Source of the DNA: an uncultured Deferribacteraceae bacterium
GTDB taxonomy: Bacteria > Chrysiogenota > Deferribacteres > CAMZNJ01
Direction of reading: 5' to 3'
Length of the DNA: 32,310 nt
NCBI GenBank assembly: GCA_947313825.1
Contig: CAMZNJ010000066.1
Location: 1 to 32,310 of the forward strand
Shown: positions 1 through 7,711 of the stretch, piece by piece
Layout of the letters: each line of letters opens with the position of its first letter
Numbering within the stretch: the first letter of the stretch is position 1
Translations under genes and position numbers: made by a program
The notes under the pieces: generated by a model
Seen by the model: the letters and a program-made list of their open reading frames with translations, nothing else
Database searches by the model: none
What the model was told of the DNA's origin: nothing

Positions 1-228
1 CGTGGTGTGTGGTGCGTGGTGTGTGGTGTGTGGTGTGGTGGCGTGGTGGTGTGGTGGCGTGGTGCGTGGTGTGTGGTGCGTGGTGTGTGGTGCGTGGTGT
101 GGTGGCGTGGTGGCGTGGTGTGTGGTGTGTGGTGTGTGGTGGCGTGGTGGCGTGGTGGCGTGGTGGTGTGGTGGTGTGGTGGTGTGGTGGCGTGGTGGTG
201 TGGTGGTGTGGTGGTGTGGTGGTGCGGC
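1..228. repeat. Adenine-free G/T-rich tandem array
   Basis: The first 228 bases contain no A on the given strand. They are built from two interleaved units, GTGGTGY (7 bp) and GTGGTGGY (8 bp), with Y being T or C; the 8-bp form dominates after about position 135. The array lies downstream of the ftsH stop codon and continues off the left edge of the window. The regular GG pairs could form two-tier G-quadruplexes, which is an inference. Frames open through it only because the array lacks A and therefore stop codons; I do not call them genes. Confidence 0.9.
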
Positions 229-230
229 AA

Positions 231-270
231 TCCATCAGGGGTACCCCCTTGCAGGAGCCCCACTGATGGA
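231..270. repeat. Inverted repeat between the G/T array and ftsH
   Basis: TCCATCAG (231-238) and CTGATGGA (263-270) are perfect inverted 8-mers. Inside them GGG and CCC can extend the stem past a bulged A, and a GGGGTACCCC palindrome sits in the left part. It starts two bases after the A-free array ends and lies 24 bases past the ftsH stop. No T-run follows on the ftsH strand, so it is not a textbook intrinsic terminator. It may be an mRNA 3'-end stabiliser, a factor-dependent end, or the boundary of the array. Confidence 0.6.
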
Positions 271-294
271 CATTGCTCTTAAGTCATAACTCTA

Positions 295-2715
295 TTAATC
301 GGTGTTGTCGCCGTTACCAGCGTTAGCATTGTCGTTGTTGCCGTTGCCAGCGTTAGCATTGTCGTTATCGCCGTTGCCAGCATTGTCGTTATCACCGTTG
401 CCAGCGTTAGCATTGTCGTTATCACCGTTGCCAGCGTTAGCATTGTCGTTATCACCGTTGCCAGCGTTAGCATTGTCGTTATCGCCGTTGCCAGCGTTAG
501 CATTGTCGTTATCGCCGTTGCCAGCGTTATCGTCGCCGTTGCCAGCGTTAGCATTATCATTATCGCCGTCGCCTTTGTTCGGCTGAACACTAAACGTTTC
601 ACCACTTTCAGCACTTTCAGCACTTCCCCCAGCATCCTTGTTGTCGTTGGGTTTCATCCCTCCCAGTGTTGCCGTTATTTTGGAAATATTGATACCGGCA
701 CCCTTGGAGCCCCCTTCTGCCAACCTCTCTGCTTCACGTCGTGCTTCTTCATAGGATTTTTTTTCAACTTGTCGTTGTTCCATCCTAGCCTTACTTTCGT
801 CGGCAGCTTTTTGTCTGCGTACTTCAGTAATTTTGTCGTATTCGGCTTTTTTCTGCGATACTTCTTTGTGGTGCACAACAAATGCGTCGTAAATATCTCC
901 GGTGGCAAATTCGTCTACCAGTCTATTGACGTCATCGGCGTTGATTGTTTCATGTTCCAGCAGTTCGTCTGACATTTTCACGAGTAGTTCGCTATTTTGT
1001 TTCATAATCTCCTTAGCACGGTTGTAGTTGTCGGTGATAATTTCGTTGACGACAATGTCTACTTCACGTGCTGTTTCGGGGCTTAGTGAGGAGTGGTTTG
1101 CGAGTTCCCGTCCGAGGAATATTGCTCCTTCTTGTGATCCCATTGCGACGGTTCCGAGTCGGCTCATGCCCCACGCACATACCATTTTGCGTGCGATGCT
1201 TGTTGCTCGTTCGATATCGTTGCTTGCACCTGTTGTAACTTCGCCGAATGTTATTTCTTCGGCGATGCGTCCTGCCATGAGTATGCTAATCATGGAGTGC
1301 AGTTTTTGGTCTGAGTAGTTGTATCTGTCGTCAGATGGTAGTTGCATGGTGATTCCCAACGCCATGCCTCGTGGTATGATGGATACTTTGTGTACGGGGT
1401 CGCTGTCCGGCACCATTTTTGCTACGATTGCGTGTCCAGCTTCGTGGTATGCGGTAACGATGCGTTCTTGTTCTCCCATGACCATGCTACGTCGTTCTTT
1501 GCCCATCATGACTTTGTCTTTTGAGTTTTCTAGGTCTTCCATGGATACTTTGTCTTTGTTGTGTCGTGCTGCTAGCAGTGCTGCTTCGTTGACGAGGTTT
1601 GCTAGTTCTGCACCAGCGAATCCGGGTGTACCTCTCGCGAGTACTTTCATGTCTACGTCGTCTTCGGTGGGCACATTTTTGGCGTGTACGTTTAGTATAG
1701 CTTCACGCCCTAGGATATCTGGTGGTGGCACGTTGACTTGTCGATCGAATCGTCCGGGTCTTAGTAGAGCTGGGTCGAGGACATCGGGTCTGTTTGTTGC
1801 TGCGATGAGGATTATTCCTTCGTTGCCGTCGAATCCGTCCATTTCGACTAGCATTTGGTTGAGAGTTTGTTCACGTTCGTCGTGTCCTCCACCGAGTCCG
1901 GCACCACGTTGTCGTCCAACGGCGTCGATTTCGTCGATGAATATGATACAGGGGGCATTTTTTTTACCTTGTTCGAATAGGTCGCGAACGCGTGATGCTC
2001 CGACGCCTACAAACATTTCGACGAAGTCGGATCCTGAGATATTGAAGAACGGCACATCGGCTTCACCGGCGACGGCTCTTGCGAGCAGTGTTTTCCCTGT
2101 TCCGGGAGGTCCTATGAGTAGTACCCCTTTGGGTATTTTCCCCCCTAGTTTTTGGAATTTTGCTGGAGCTCTGAGGAAGTCGATAATTTCTTCTAGTTCC
2201 TCTTTGGCTTCGTCAATACCTGCCACGTCGTCGAAAGTAACTTTTTTGGTACTAGTGTCCATTTTTGCTTTGCTTTTGCCGAAGCTGAAGGCTTTGTTGC
2301 CTCCCCCCATCATTTGCCTCATGAAGAATATCCAGATACCGATGAATAGTGCGACAGGTGCGAGTGATAGCAGTAGTTGTGTGAATACTGATGGTCGTGC
2401 TGCGGGTTTTACTGTGATATCGATGCCACGGTCTTTGAGTTGTTCGACTAAGGTGGAGTCTTGTGTTGGTGCGTAGCTTGTAACTACTTTGCCGTCGAGT
2501 GTTTGTGCTGTTATTTCTTGATTTTGCAGTACAACACTGGTGATGTCTCCACTATTTACGTTGCTGAGGAACTCGCTGTAGGAAACACTGTTGAGGTCTC
2601 GCGGGCTCTGGGATGTGAATAGTGAATAAGCTGCCATTGCTGTTAATGCTATGAGCACCCACGAGAAGATGTTTTTTGAAAATTTTGGGGGTGTCTGCTT
2701 TTTTTTATTTTTCAT
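295..2715 (-). CDS. ftsH: ATP-dependent zinc metalloprotease FtsH with repeat-expanded C-terminus
   Basis: FtsH is the membrane-anchored AAA+ hexameric protease that degrades misassembled membrane proteins and short-lived cytosolic regulators. Visible in order: TM1 about residues 15-35, an extracytoplasmic domain 36-112, TM2 about 113-133, Walker A GPPGTGKT at 202-209, Walker B with DEID near 261-264, the arginine-finger region near 320, and the zinc site HEAGH at 424-428. The peptidase region is intact. The protein has 806 residues against about 600-650 usual. The excess is an Asn/Asp/Gly/Ala tail of about 90 residues made of a 10-residue repeat ([10 protein letters not shown]). The ATG has AAGGGA about ten bases upstream. 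It follows hpt by 37 bases and is the last gene of the left operon. The tail is probably disordered and outside the catalytic body. Confidence 0.97.
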   Translation of the reverse strand: MKNKKKQTPPKFSKNIFSWVLIALTAMAAYSLFTSQSPRDLNSVSYSEFLSNVNSGDITSVVLQNQEITAQTLDGKVVTSYAPTQDSTLVEQLKDRGIDITVKPAARPSVFTQLLLSLAPVALFIGIWIFFMRQMMGGGNKAFSFGKSKAKMDTSTKKVTFDDVAGIDEAKEELEEIIDFLRAPAKFQKLGGKIPKGVLLIGPPGTGKTLLARAVAGEADVPFFNISGSDFVEMFVGVGASRVRDLFEQGKKNAPCIIFIDEIDAVGRQRGAGLGGGHDEREQTLNQMLVEMDGFDGNEGIILIAATNRPDVLDPALLRPGRFDRQVNVPPPDILGREAILNVHAKNVPTEDDVDMKVLARGTPGFAGAELANLVNEAALLAARHNKDKVSMEDLENSKDKVMMGKERRSMVMGEQERIVTAYHEAGHAIVAKMVPDSDPVHKVSIIPRGMALGITMQLPSDDRYNYSDQKLHSMISILMAGRIAEEITFGEVTTGASNDIERATSIARKMVCAWGMSRLGTVAMGSQEGAIFLGRELANHSSLSPETAREVDIVVNEIITDNYNRAKEIMKQNSELLVKMSDELLEHETINADDVNRLVDEFATGDIYDAFVVHHKEVSQKKAEYDKITEVRRQKAADESKARMEQRQVEKKSYEEARREAERLAEGGSKGAGINISKITATLGGMKPNDNKDAGGSAESAESGETFSVQPNKGDGDNDNANAGNGDDNAGNGDNDNANAGNGDNDNANAGNGDNDNANAGNGDNDNANAGNGDNDNAGNGDNDNANAGNGNNDNANAGNGDNTD
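300..575 (-). repeat. 30-bp coding repeat in the ftsH 3' end
   Basis: About nine copies of a 30-bp unit encode [10 protein letters not shown] on the minus strand. Two copies are shortened in multiples of three (for example near 380 and near 525), so the frame is kept. Copies are nearly identical at the DNA level, differing mainly by one third-position change (ATCGCC versus ATCACC), which points to recent duplication rather than old divergence. Confidence 0.92.
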
Positions 2716-2752
2716 TATTGTTTATTCCCTTATGATTAGCGTTATTACAATA

Positions 2753-3358
2753 CTAGATTATTTTTTCGTTGAGGTCAACAAGTTCGTATACTCCGCCAAG
2801 TTCTCGAAACATGGATTTGTAATCTAAGCCGTACCCAACGACGAAAAAGTCTTCCACGATGAACCCTGCATAGTCCACTTTTATTTGTGCTTCGCGACAG
2901 CACTCTTTGTCCAACGCAACGGTGGTGATGATTTTTTTGGCACCTTTGGCATAGATGTAGTTGCTTAGTGCTTCCATTGTGTAGCCGGTGTCGAGGATGT
3001 CGTCCACGAGTAGTACTACTTTCCCTTCGACAATGCCCTCTTCTAGGTCGCGGACAACTTTGAGGTTGTTTGTGCGTGTGGTGCCTTTGTAGGAGCTAAC
3101 CTTTACGAACGCTGTGGATACGCCTTCTTTGATGTGTAGTTGTCGTATGAGGTCTGCCATGTAGAGGAAGCACCCGTCGAGGAGTCCGACGACGACGATA
3201 CCGCCGGGGTTATCGCCGTATTTGGCGGATATTTCGGCACCTATCTCTTGTGTGCGTATTTTTATTTGTTCGGCTGATATGACAGGTTTAAGTTTGCACC
3301 AGCCGTAGTCTATTGTGTTGTTGGCGTTGTCGTGTTTACTGTTTGCGTTGTCTAGCAT
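2753..3358 (-). CDS. hpt: Hypoxanthine phosphoribosyltransferase
   Basis: It transfers phosphoribose from PRPP to hypoxanthine or guanine for purine salvage in the cytosol. The PRPP-binding loop VLLVDDILDTGYT is intact in the middle of the protein, and GLLDGCFLYMADL near residue 60 matches the pyrophosphate-loop region. The 201 residues include about 20 extra polar N-terminal residues (Asn/Asp-rich) before the fold begins. The ATG has AGGAGA eight bases upstream. It sits between tilS and ftsH, the tilS-hpt-ftsH order well known from Firmicutes and also seen in other phyla. The symbol hprT would serve equally. Confidence 0.93.
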   Translation of the reverse strand: MLDNANSKHDNANNTIDYGWCKLKPVISAEQIKIRTQEIGAEISAKYGDNPGGIVVVGLLDGCFLYMADLIRQLHIKEGVSTAFVKVSSYKGTTRTNNLKVVRDLEEGIVEGKVVLLVDDILDTGYTMEALSNYIYAKGAKKIITTVALDKECCREAQIKVDYAGFIVEDFFVVGYGLDYKSMFRELGGVYELVDLNEKII

Positions 3359-3437
3359 TTATATATTCTCCTGCATTTGCGAAGTGGTGTAGATTTGCGT
3401 TTGGTGTGTGGGGATTGTGTTGTGTGGTGTATTGGTT

Positions 3438-5012
3438 CTACCAGAGGCAAGTGTGTTTGTGTTGCACATGGATGAGTTGGCTGTGTGGGTGATTGGTGAA
3501 TACGTTTTCGATATATATTATGCCTTCATGGGATTCGATTATGAATGTTTGTTTTCGTTCCATGGTGTTAAGTTTTTTGGTAATGAATAACTCTTTTACC
3601 GAGCCGTTTTTATGGTGGCAAACAGTTGTGCCGTCGTGGTTGGTGTATCTAGCCACCTTGTCCCCTTGTTGTCGTGTGCGTATTGTGAGTTGTTGTTCGG
3701 CGAGTTTTCCGTCGAATAGTATTTCCACACCGCAATCCGAGCCTCCACGGGGGATACAAACCTGCCCCACACCAGATTTTTTGGTAATGGAATAGGGTTG
3801 TAGCAGGGATTTGTGGTAAACGGCAAAGGTGTTGTAACTAGCTTCACAGCGAAACCCTTGGGGGAGGTGGATGCCCCTGCTGCCGTGATGCCCATGAGTA
3901 CTATGGAGTAGCCGTTGTACCTCATCAAAATGACGAGCTTCAACTCGAAATAATTTTGACATTTGAGCCATGATTATATACCTTCTCTCCACAAACCTCA
4001 AGGCTTTTAGGTCTTGGTTGTGTAATAAGAATCTCCCATGCCCTTCGTATTTTATAACATGTTGAGTCTGTTGGTTGAGGTATGTGTTTAGATCGGTGGA
4101 CTCTTTTTGTAGTCGTTTGACGGCGGGTGCAAGTTCATGAATAATCGGTTGTAGTGTTTTGCGAATGAGATTACGTTTGTACGCTAGGTTGTCGTTGGTC
4201 TCGTCATGGATAAATTCTACGCCGTGTTCATGTAGGTAGTCGAGAACTTCGTCTGTGGTGGTGTTTAGGAGTGGGCGATGAATGGTGATGCTACTGTGGC
4301 TCCCACTGCTCTCACTACTCCCACTGCTCTCACTGCTCCTACTGCTCTCATGGCTCCCACTGCTCCTACTGCTCTCATGGCTCTCAAGGTGCCACTCCAT
4401 CTCTGAGCGAATGCCCCCCATGGTGGTCAAGGATGCCCCTGTTAGCATGTCCAGAACCAGTGTTTCCACGTTATCGTTTTGTGTGTGTGCTGTTAGGATA
4501 GCTGCTGCCCCCACCTCCTTGGCGTACCCTCCCAGAGCGTTGTAACGCAATGTTCGTGCTGCTCCCTCCACTCCGAGGCGGGCAACGAGGGGGTGTGTAT
4601 CGCCGTGGTCGTGGTGTAGCATGTTGAGGCGGATGACGTGGAGGGGTACGTTAATGTTGGGGTGTTGGCATAGCTCCACACAGAATAATTCGTCGCGGTT
4701 ACTACTTTGTCGCAAGTTGTGGTTCACATGGCAGGCGAGTATGTTCAGAGCACCGCCAGCAACGTCAGCACCACCAGCACCGCCAGCAACGTCAGCACCG
4801 TCAGCACCGCCAGCAACCTCAGCAACACCGTACCGACGGTTTGCCGCCACGAGTGCATGGAGCAGGCACGTGGAGTCTTTCCCCCCACTAAGGGCAACAA
4901 CGACAGTTACCTTCCCCCTACGTTCTGTTGTGGAGTTGTTGGGATTGTTGGAGTTGTTGGGGTTGTGTTTACTGAGTACGCGAAATAAATTCTGAAAATT
5001 TATTGTAGTCAT
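3438..5012 (-). CDS. tilS: tRNA(Ile)-lysidine synthetase with two repeat insertions
   Basis: TilS attaches lysine to C34 of tRNA-Ile(CAU) so that it reads AUA codons as isoleucine. The PP-loop motif SGGKDS is at residues 42-47, CHVNHNLR follows near 94-101, TAHTQNDNVET near 174-184, and the RPLL / ETNDNLAYKRNLIR block that closes the N-domain at about 246-284. With the start at 5012 the protein has 524 residues. A longer in-frame reading upstream lies inside dinG and lacks family character, so I prefer this start; it overlaps the dinG end by 44 bases, suggesting coupled translation. Two low-complexity blocks interrupt the N-domain: an Ala/Gly/Asp stretch at about 66-88 and a Ser/Glu/His/Gly stretch at about 210-240. 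Both sit between, not within, conserved motifs. The ribosome site is weak. Confidence 0.92.
   Translation of the reverse strand: MTTINFQNLFRVLSKHNPNNSNNPNNSTTERRGKVTVVVALSGGKDSTCLLHALVAANRRYGVAEVAGGADGADVAGGAGGADVAGGALNILACHVNHNLRQSSNRDELFCVELCQHPNINVPLHVIRLNMLHHDHGDTHPLVARLGVEGAARTLRYNALGGYAKEVGAAAILTAHTQNDNVETLVLDMLTGASLTTMGGIRSEMEWHLESHESSRSSGSHESSRSSESSGSSESSGSHSSITIHRPLLNTTTDEVLDYLHEHGVEFIHDETNDNLAYKRNLIRKTLQPIIHELAPAVKRLQKESTDLNTYLNQQTQHVIKYEGHGRFLLHNQDLKALRFVERRYIIMAQMSKLFRVEARHFDEVQRLLHSTHGHHGSRGIHLPQGFRCEASYNTFAVYHKSLLQPYSITKKSGVGQVCIPRGGSDCGVEILFDGKLAEQQLTIRTRQQGDKVARYTNHDGTTVCHHKNGSVKELFITKKLNTMERKQTFIIESHEGIIYIENVFTNHPHSQLIHVQHKHTCLW
4285..4385 (-). repeat. Serine-rich coding repeat inside tilS
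   Basis: Short 9- and 12-bp units encode SES, SGS and SHESS blocks. On the given strand they look like repeated CTCCCACTG and CTCTCACTG words. The array falls between two conserved parts of the TilS N-domain, so it should form a surface loop. All length changes are multiples of three. Confidence 0.85.
4745..4832 (-). repeat. Ala/Gly/Asp coding repeat inside tilS
   Basis: Units of 9 bp (variants of CAGCACCGC, CAGCAACGT on the given strand) encode VAGGADGADVAGGA-type sequence between the PP-loop and the HVNHNLR motif of TilS. The frame is preserved. Confidence 0.85.
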
Positions 5013-6765
5013 GGGTAATTTCTGCCCCGTTGAGTGTTTCTTTGAAGTGTTTGCCATAACTCTTTGTGTTGAGTCGTTCGTCAGCGATGACCCAGCCTCC
5101 CGAGTGGTTTTCGTGTCTGAGTAGTCGTCCGATGCTCTGTTTGAAGAACAGGACGGCACGTGGTAGTGAGTAGTTGGTGAATCCGTTGTTTCCGGCGTCT
5201 GTAATGGATTTGAGTTTGGCTTCTGTATAAAGGTCTTGGTGGTATTCGAAAGGTAGTTTGTCTACAATGACGCATTTGAGGTTGCTGTGTGAGAAGTCCA
5301 TCCCTTCACGCAGTGTTGCTGTGCCGATGAAAACGCACCTGCCACCGGTATCGCTCACGTTGCTTTGGTAAACAAGTTCAAACTCCCCGTCCTCCTCGGC
5401 ATCGAGGTGTGTTTCTAGGTAGCTGTAAACGCTTTCTGTGCGTTGGAGGGAGTTGCACAAAATCAGAACAGAGCCACCTGACGCACGAATAATGTGGCGG
5501 TACAGCTTATTTTTGTCCATAAGGTTGAGCTCTGGCGGAACGTATGCTAAGCCCTGTGTTTGGTAGTTGAATATTTGTGGGAAGGTGTGTTGTAGAATTG
5601 TTTCGTCCTGATACCCTAGCTCACGGATGAAGTAGTCGAACCCCATGACGCTGGAGAGTGTTGCCGAAATAAAAATGGGGGATGTGCAGTATTCTGCAAG
5701 TGCATTATGAAATGATTCGGAAATATCTAGGGGGGTGGACTTGATGATTATGCTACGTCTAGCAACTTCGATACTACGAATATGGTTGTCGTCAGAGCCT
5801 GACGTGTCGAAACTGTTGTAAAATATCTCTAGGTAGCCGTTGAATTCGTCGGAAATATCGTCGTCCGCCAAGGATTCCACAACCTTAGCACAGCTCTCCA
5901 TAAACTCAGTTGCAAGGTCGCTGTGGGCATCGTAAGATGTTTTACTATCCCCAACTTTATCCATTAGCTCACCGTAAGTGCTTTTAATACCCATCATGGA
6001 CGATATGGGGATAACACCTTTGTGCTCGTCCAACATGCTTACCACGGCGTAAAGGTTGATGTTGGCACCGTAAAGGCTAGAAAAAATATCCGGCAGGGAG
6101 TGAGCTTCGTCGAATATAATGTGGTCTGGCGGTGTGAAGATGGTGCCATGGTTGTCGTCATCGCTCTGCATGATGATGTCGGAAAGTAGTAGGTGGTGAT
6201 TGGTGATGACAACGTCGGCGTCGTTGGCGTTGTTGCGTGCAATGTAAAACGGGCACTCGTCGTAATAAGCACATTTGCTACGTTTGCACTGATAACTGTC
6301 CGCCGTCATCATCTTTCTAACGTCGTAACTGAAGTGGTTTGGTGCCTCAAAAATATCGCCTTTGTTGGACTCAAACCACTCCACAACGTCGCTGTAGTAA
6401 ATCCCGCTACTGGAGATTAAACGGCGGTAACGCTCTTCGCAAAAGTAGTTGTTGCGACCCTTGAGCAAAACAACCTTGGTTGCTAGCCCCAAGGTGTTGA
6501 CCATGCCAACAGTATCCTTGGTGAGTAGTTGCTCCATGAGTGCTTTGGTTTTGGTGGCAATGATGATGCGTTTGTTGCTCATGAGGGCGGGTGCCAAGTA
6601 GGCGAGCGATTTACCCGACCCCGTGGGTGCTTCGATGAATACAGGCGTGGCTGTGTCCAGACCTTTTTGCACTAGGTTGGCGATTTCAGCCTGAACACTG
6701 CGATACTTGTAGCCACTAACATGGGGGGCAAATGCCTCTTCGTTTTTAAATATACCTTGGAACAC
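4969..6765 (-). CDS. dinG: DinG/XPD-family ATP-dependent DNA helicase
   Basis: This is a superfamily 2 helicase of the iron-sulfur XPD/DinG group, which unwinds DNA 5' to 3' in repair and R-loop removal. Walker A APTGSGKS is at residues 46-53. Cysteines 109, 160, 165 and 171 are placed like the four ligands of a [4Fe-4S] cluster. The Walker B box is DEAH at 219-222. Late motifs include ISATLSSVMG, GTATLREGMDFS and QSIGRLLRHENHSGG (motif VI). The start is GTG with a GGGGG stretch upstream. At 598 residues it is full length for a DinG-like protein without an exonuclease domain. It lies 70 bases after jag, and its end overlaps tilS. Specific orthology to E. coli DinG or YoaA is not settled. Confidence 0.88.
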   Translation of the reverse strand: MFQGIFKNEEAFAPHVSGYKYRSVQAEIANLVQKGLDTATPVFIEAPTGSGKSLAYLAPALMSNKRIIIATKTKALMEQLLTKDTVGMVNTLGLATKVVLLKGRNNYFCEERYRRLISSSGIYYSDVVEWFESNKGDIFEAPNHFSYDVRKMMTADSYQCKRSKCAYYDECPFYIARNNANDADVVITNHHLLLSDIIMQSDDDNHGTIFTPPDHIIFDEAHSLPDIFSSLYGANINLYAVVSMLDEHKGVIPISSMMGIKSTYGELMDKVGDSKTSYDAHSDLATEFMESCAKVVESLADDDISDEFNGYLEIFYNSFDTSGSDDNHIRSIEVARRSIIIKSTPLDISESFHNALAEYCTSPIFISATLSSVMGFDYFIRELGYQDETILQHTFPQIFNYQTQGLAYVPPELNLMDKNKLYRHIIRASGGSVLILCNSLQRTESVYSYLETHLDAEEDGEFELVYQSNVSDTGGRCVFIGTATLREGMDFSHSNLKCVIVDKLPFEYHQDLYTEAKLKSITDAGNNGFTNYSLPRAVLFFKQSIGRLLRHENHSGGWVIADERLNTKSYGKHFKETLNGAEITHDYNKFSEFISRTQ

Positions 6766-6835
6766 CGTGCCCCCTACTCAAATTATGTACGCCACTGCCC
6801 TGCTGTTGTAAAAGTTACTAGCAAAGGGGGAGTGC

Positions 6836-7711
6836 CTAGGACTCGCCATGCACTGTGTTGTTGCTGTTGTTAGCAGAGGCGGATTTGTTGTACTCTCTGC
6901 CACCAGCACCACCAGCACCACCAGCACCACCAGCACCACCAGCACCACCAGCACCACCAGCACCACCAGCACCATTGCCACCATTACTACGGTTGCGGTT
7001 GCTGTTACGATTGCGGTTACGATTACGGTTACGGTTACGGTTTCGATTGGCGTTGGAGGAGCGTTCTCCCCCTTTGTCCTCGTCGACATACCCTTCAGGA
7101 ACAATGTGCAACGATTTGAACACACCGCTTCCCTTCACAATCCCTTTGGAGCCTTTGATACTTTTCAGAGCTTTCTGTATCTCTCTTCGTGCTAATGGTG
7201 GTAGGTCGCGGATTATTTCGAGTTGTCCTGTTTTGGCAACGCTATGGGCAGCGTTTACCCCTGCAGTGATGAGTTTTTCCAGATGTTTAGCACGGTGGTT
7301 TTCCACGTCCACGGAAACGGCAATGCCAGAGGAGTCGGCATTCAGCAATCTGTTTACCATGTACTGCAGTGCGTCCAGTGTTTGCATACGTTTTCCGATG
7401 AGTATTTCGGCATCGTTGGTGATAATATTGATGGCGATACGTTTCCCTTCGGTGGTGGTGTTGAGTGTGTAGTTTACTACCCCCATTCGGTCAAGTATGT
7501 CTGCCAAGATTATCCTGCCCTGTTTTGTGTAGTAGTGGGTTTTGTTGAACAGGATTTCGATGGTGGCATCCTGTTGCCCAAAACCTAGGAACCCTTTTTT
7601 GCCTGGCTCGACTACTGTGTATGTTAAGTAGCTAGAGGGGATATTGCGTTCACGCTGAAACTGTAGGAACGCTAATTCAGCTGTTTTCGCTGTTCTTTTA
7701 TGTGTTTCCAT
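6836..7711 (-). CDS. jag: Jag (KH-R3H RNA-binding protein) with repeat tail
   Basis: Jag/KhpB-type proteins bind RNA and are encoded beside YidC in many bacteria. A Jag-N domain spans residues 1-55 (VEPGKKGFLGFG), a KH domain about 75-145 (LIGKRMQTLDALQYMVNRL) and an R3H-like domain about 150-207. The R3H signature RxxxH reads RREIQ here, so the usual histidine is Gln 179; nucleic-acid binding by this domain may be altered. Residues 220-245 are Arg-Asn repeats, and 247-272 are Gly-Gly-Ala repeats ending in a polar tail. The start shares one base with the yidC stop (TAATG), so translation is probably coupled. The Arg-rich tail could add nonspecific RNA affinity (inference). Confidence 0.9.
   Translation of the reverse strand: METHKRTAKTAELAFLQFQRERNIPSSYLTYTVVEPGKKGFLGFGQQDATIEILFNKTHYYTKQGRIILADILDRMGVVNYTLNTTTEGKRIAINIITNDAEILIGKRMQTLDALQYMVNRLLNADSSGIAVSVDVENHRAKHLEKLITAGVNAAHSVAKTGQLEIIRDLPPLARREIQKALKSIKGSKGIVKGSGVFKSLHIVPEGYVDEDKGGERSSNANRNRNRNRNRNRNRNSNRNRSNGGNGAGGAGGAGGAGGAGGAGGAGGAGGREYNKSASANNSNNTVHGES
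6896..7055 (-). repeat. Coding repeats in the jag 3' end
   Basis: Two adjacent arrays are present. One is a 9-bp unit (CACCACCAG on the given strand, about 6898-6975) encoding Gly-Gly-Ala. The other is a 6/12-bp unit (variants of CGGTTACGATTA, about 6980-7050) encoding Arg-Asn. Both are in frame and outside the KH and R3H domains. Confidence 0.9.

Noticed and set aside
2-289. Three overlapping open frames rich in Val, Trp, Cys and Gly at the left edge
   Set aside because: They arise only because the G/T array lacks adenine and so lacks stop codons; there is no start context or protein-like composition.
1319-2476. A 385-residue open frame opposite ftsH
   Set aside because: It is fully antisense to the conserved AAA+ and protease domains, with Ser/Pro/Arg-rich mirror composition and no ribosome site.
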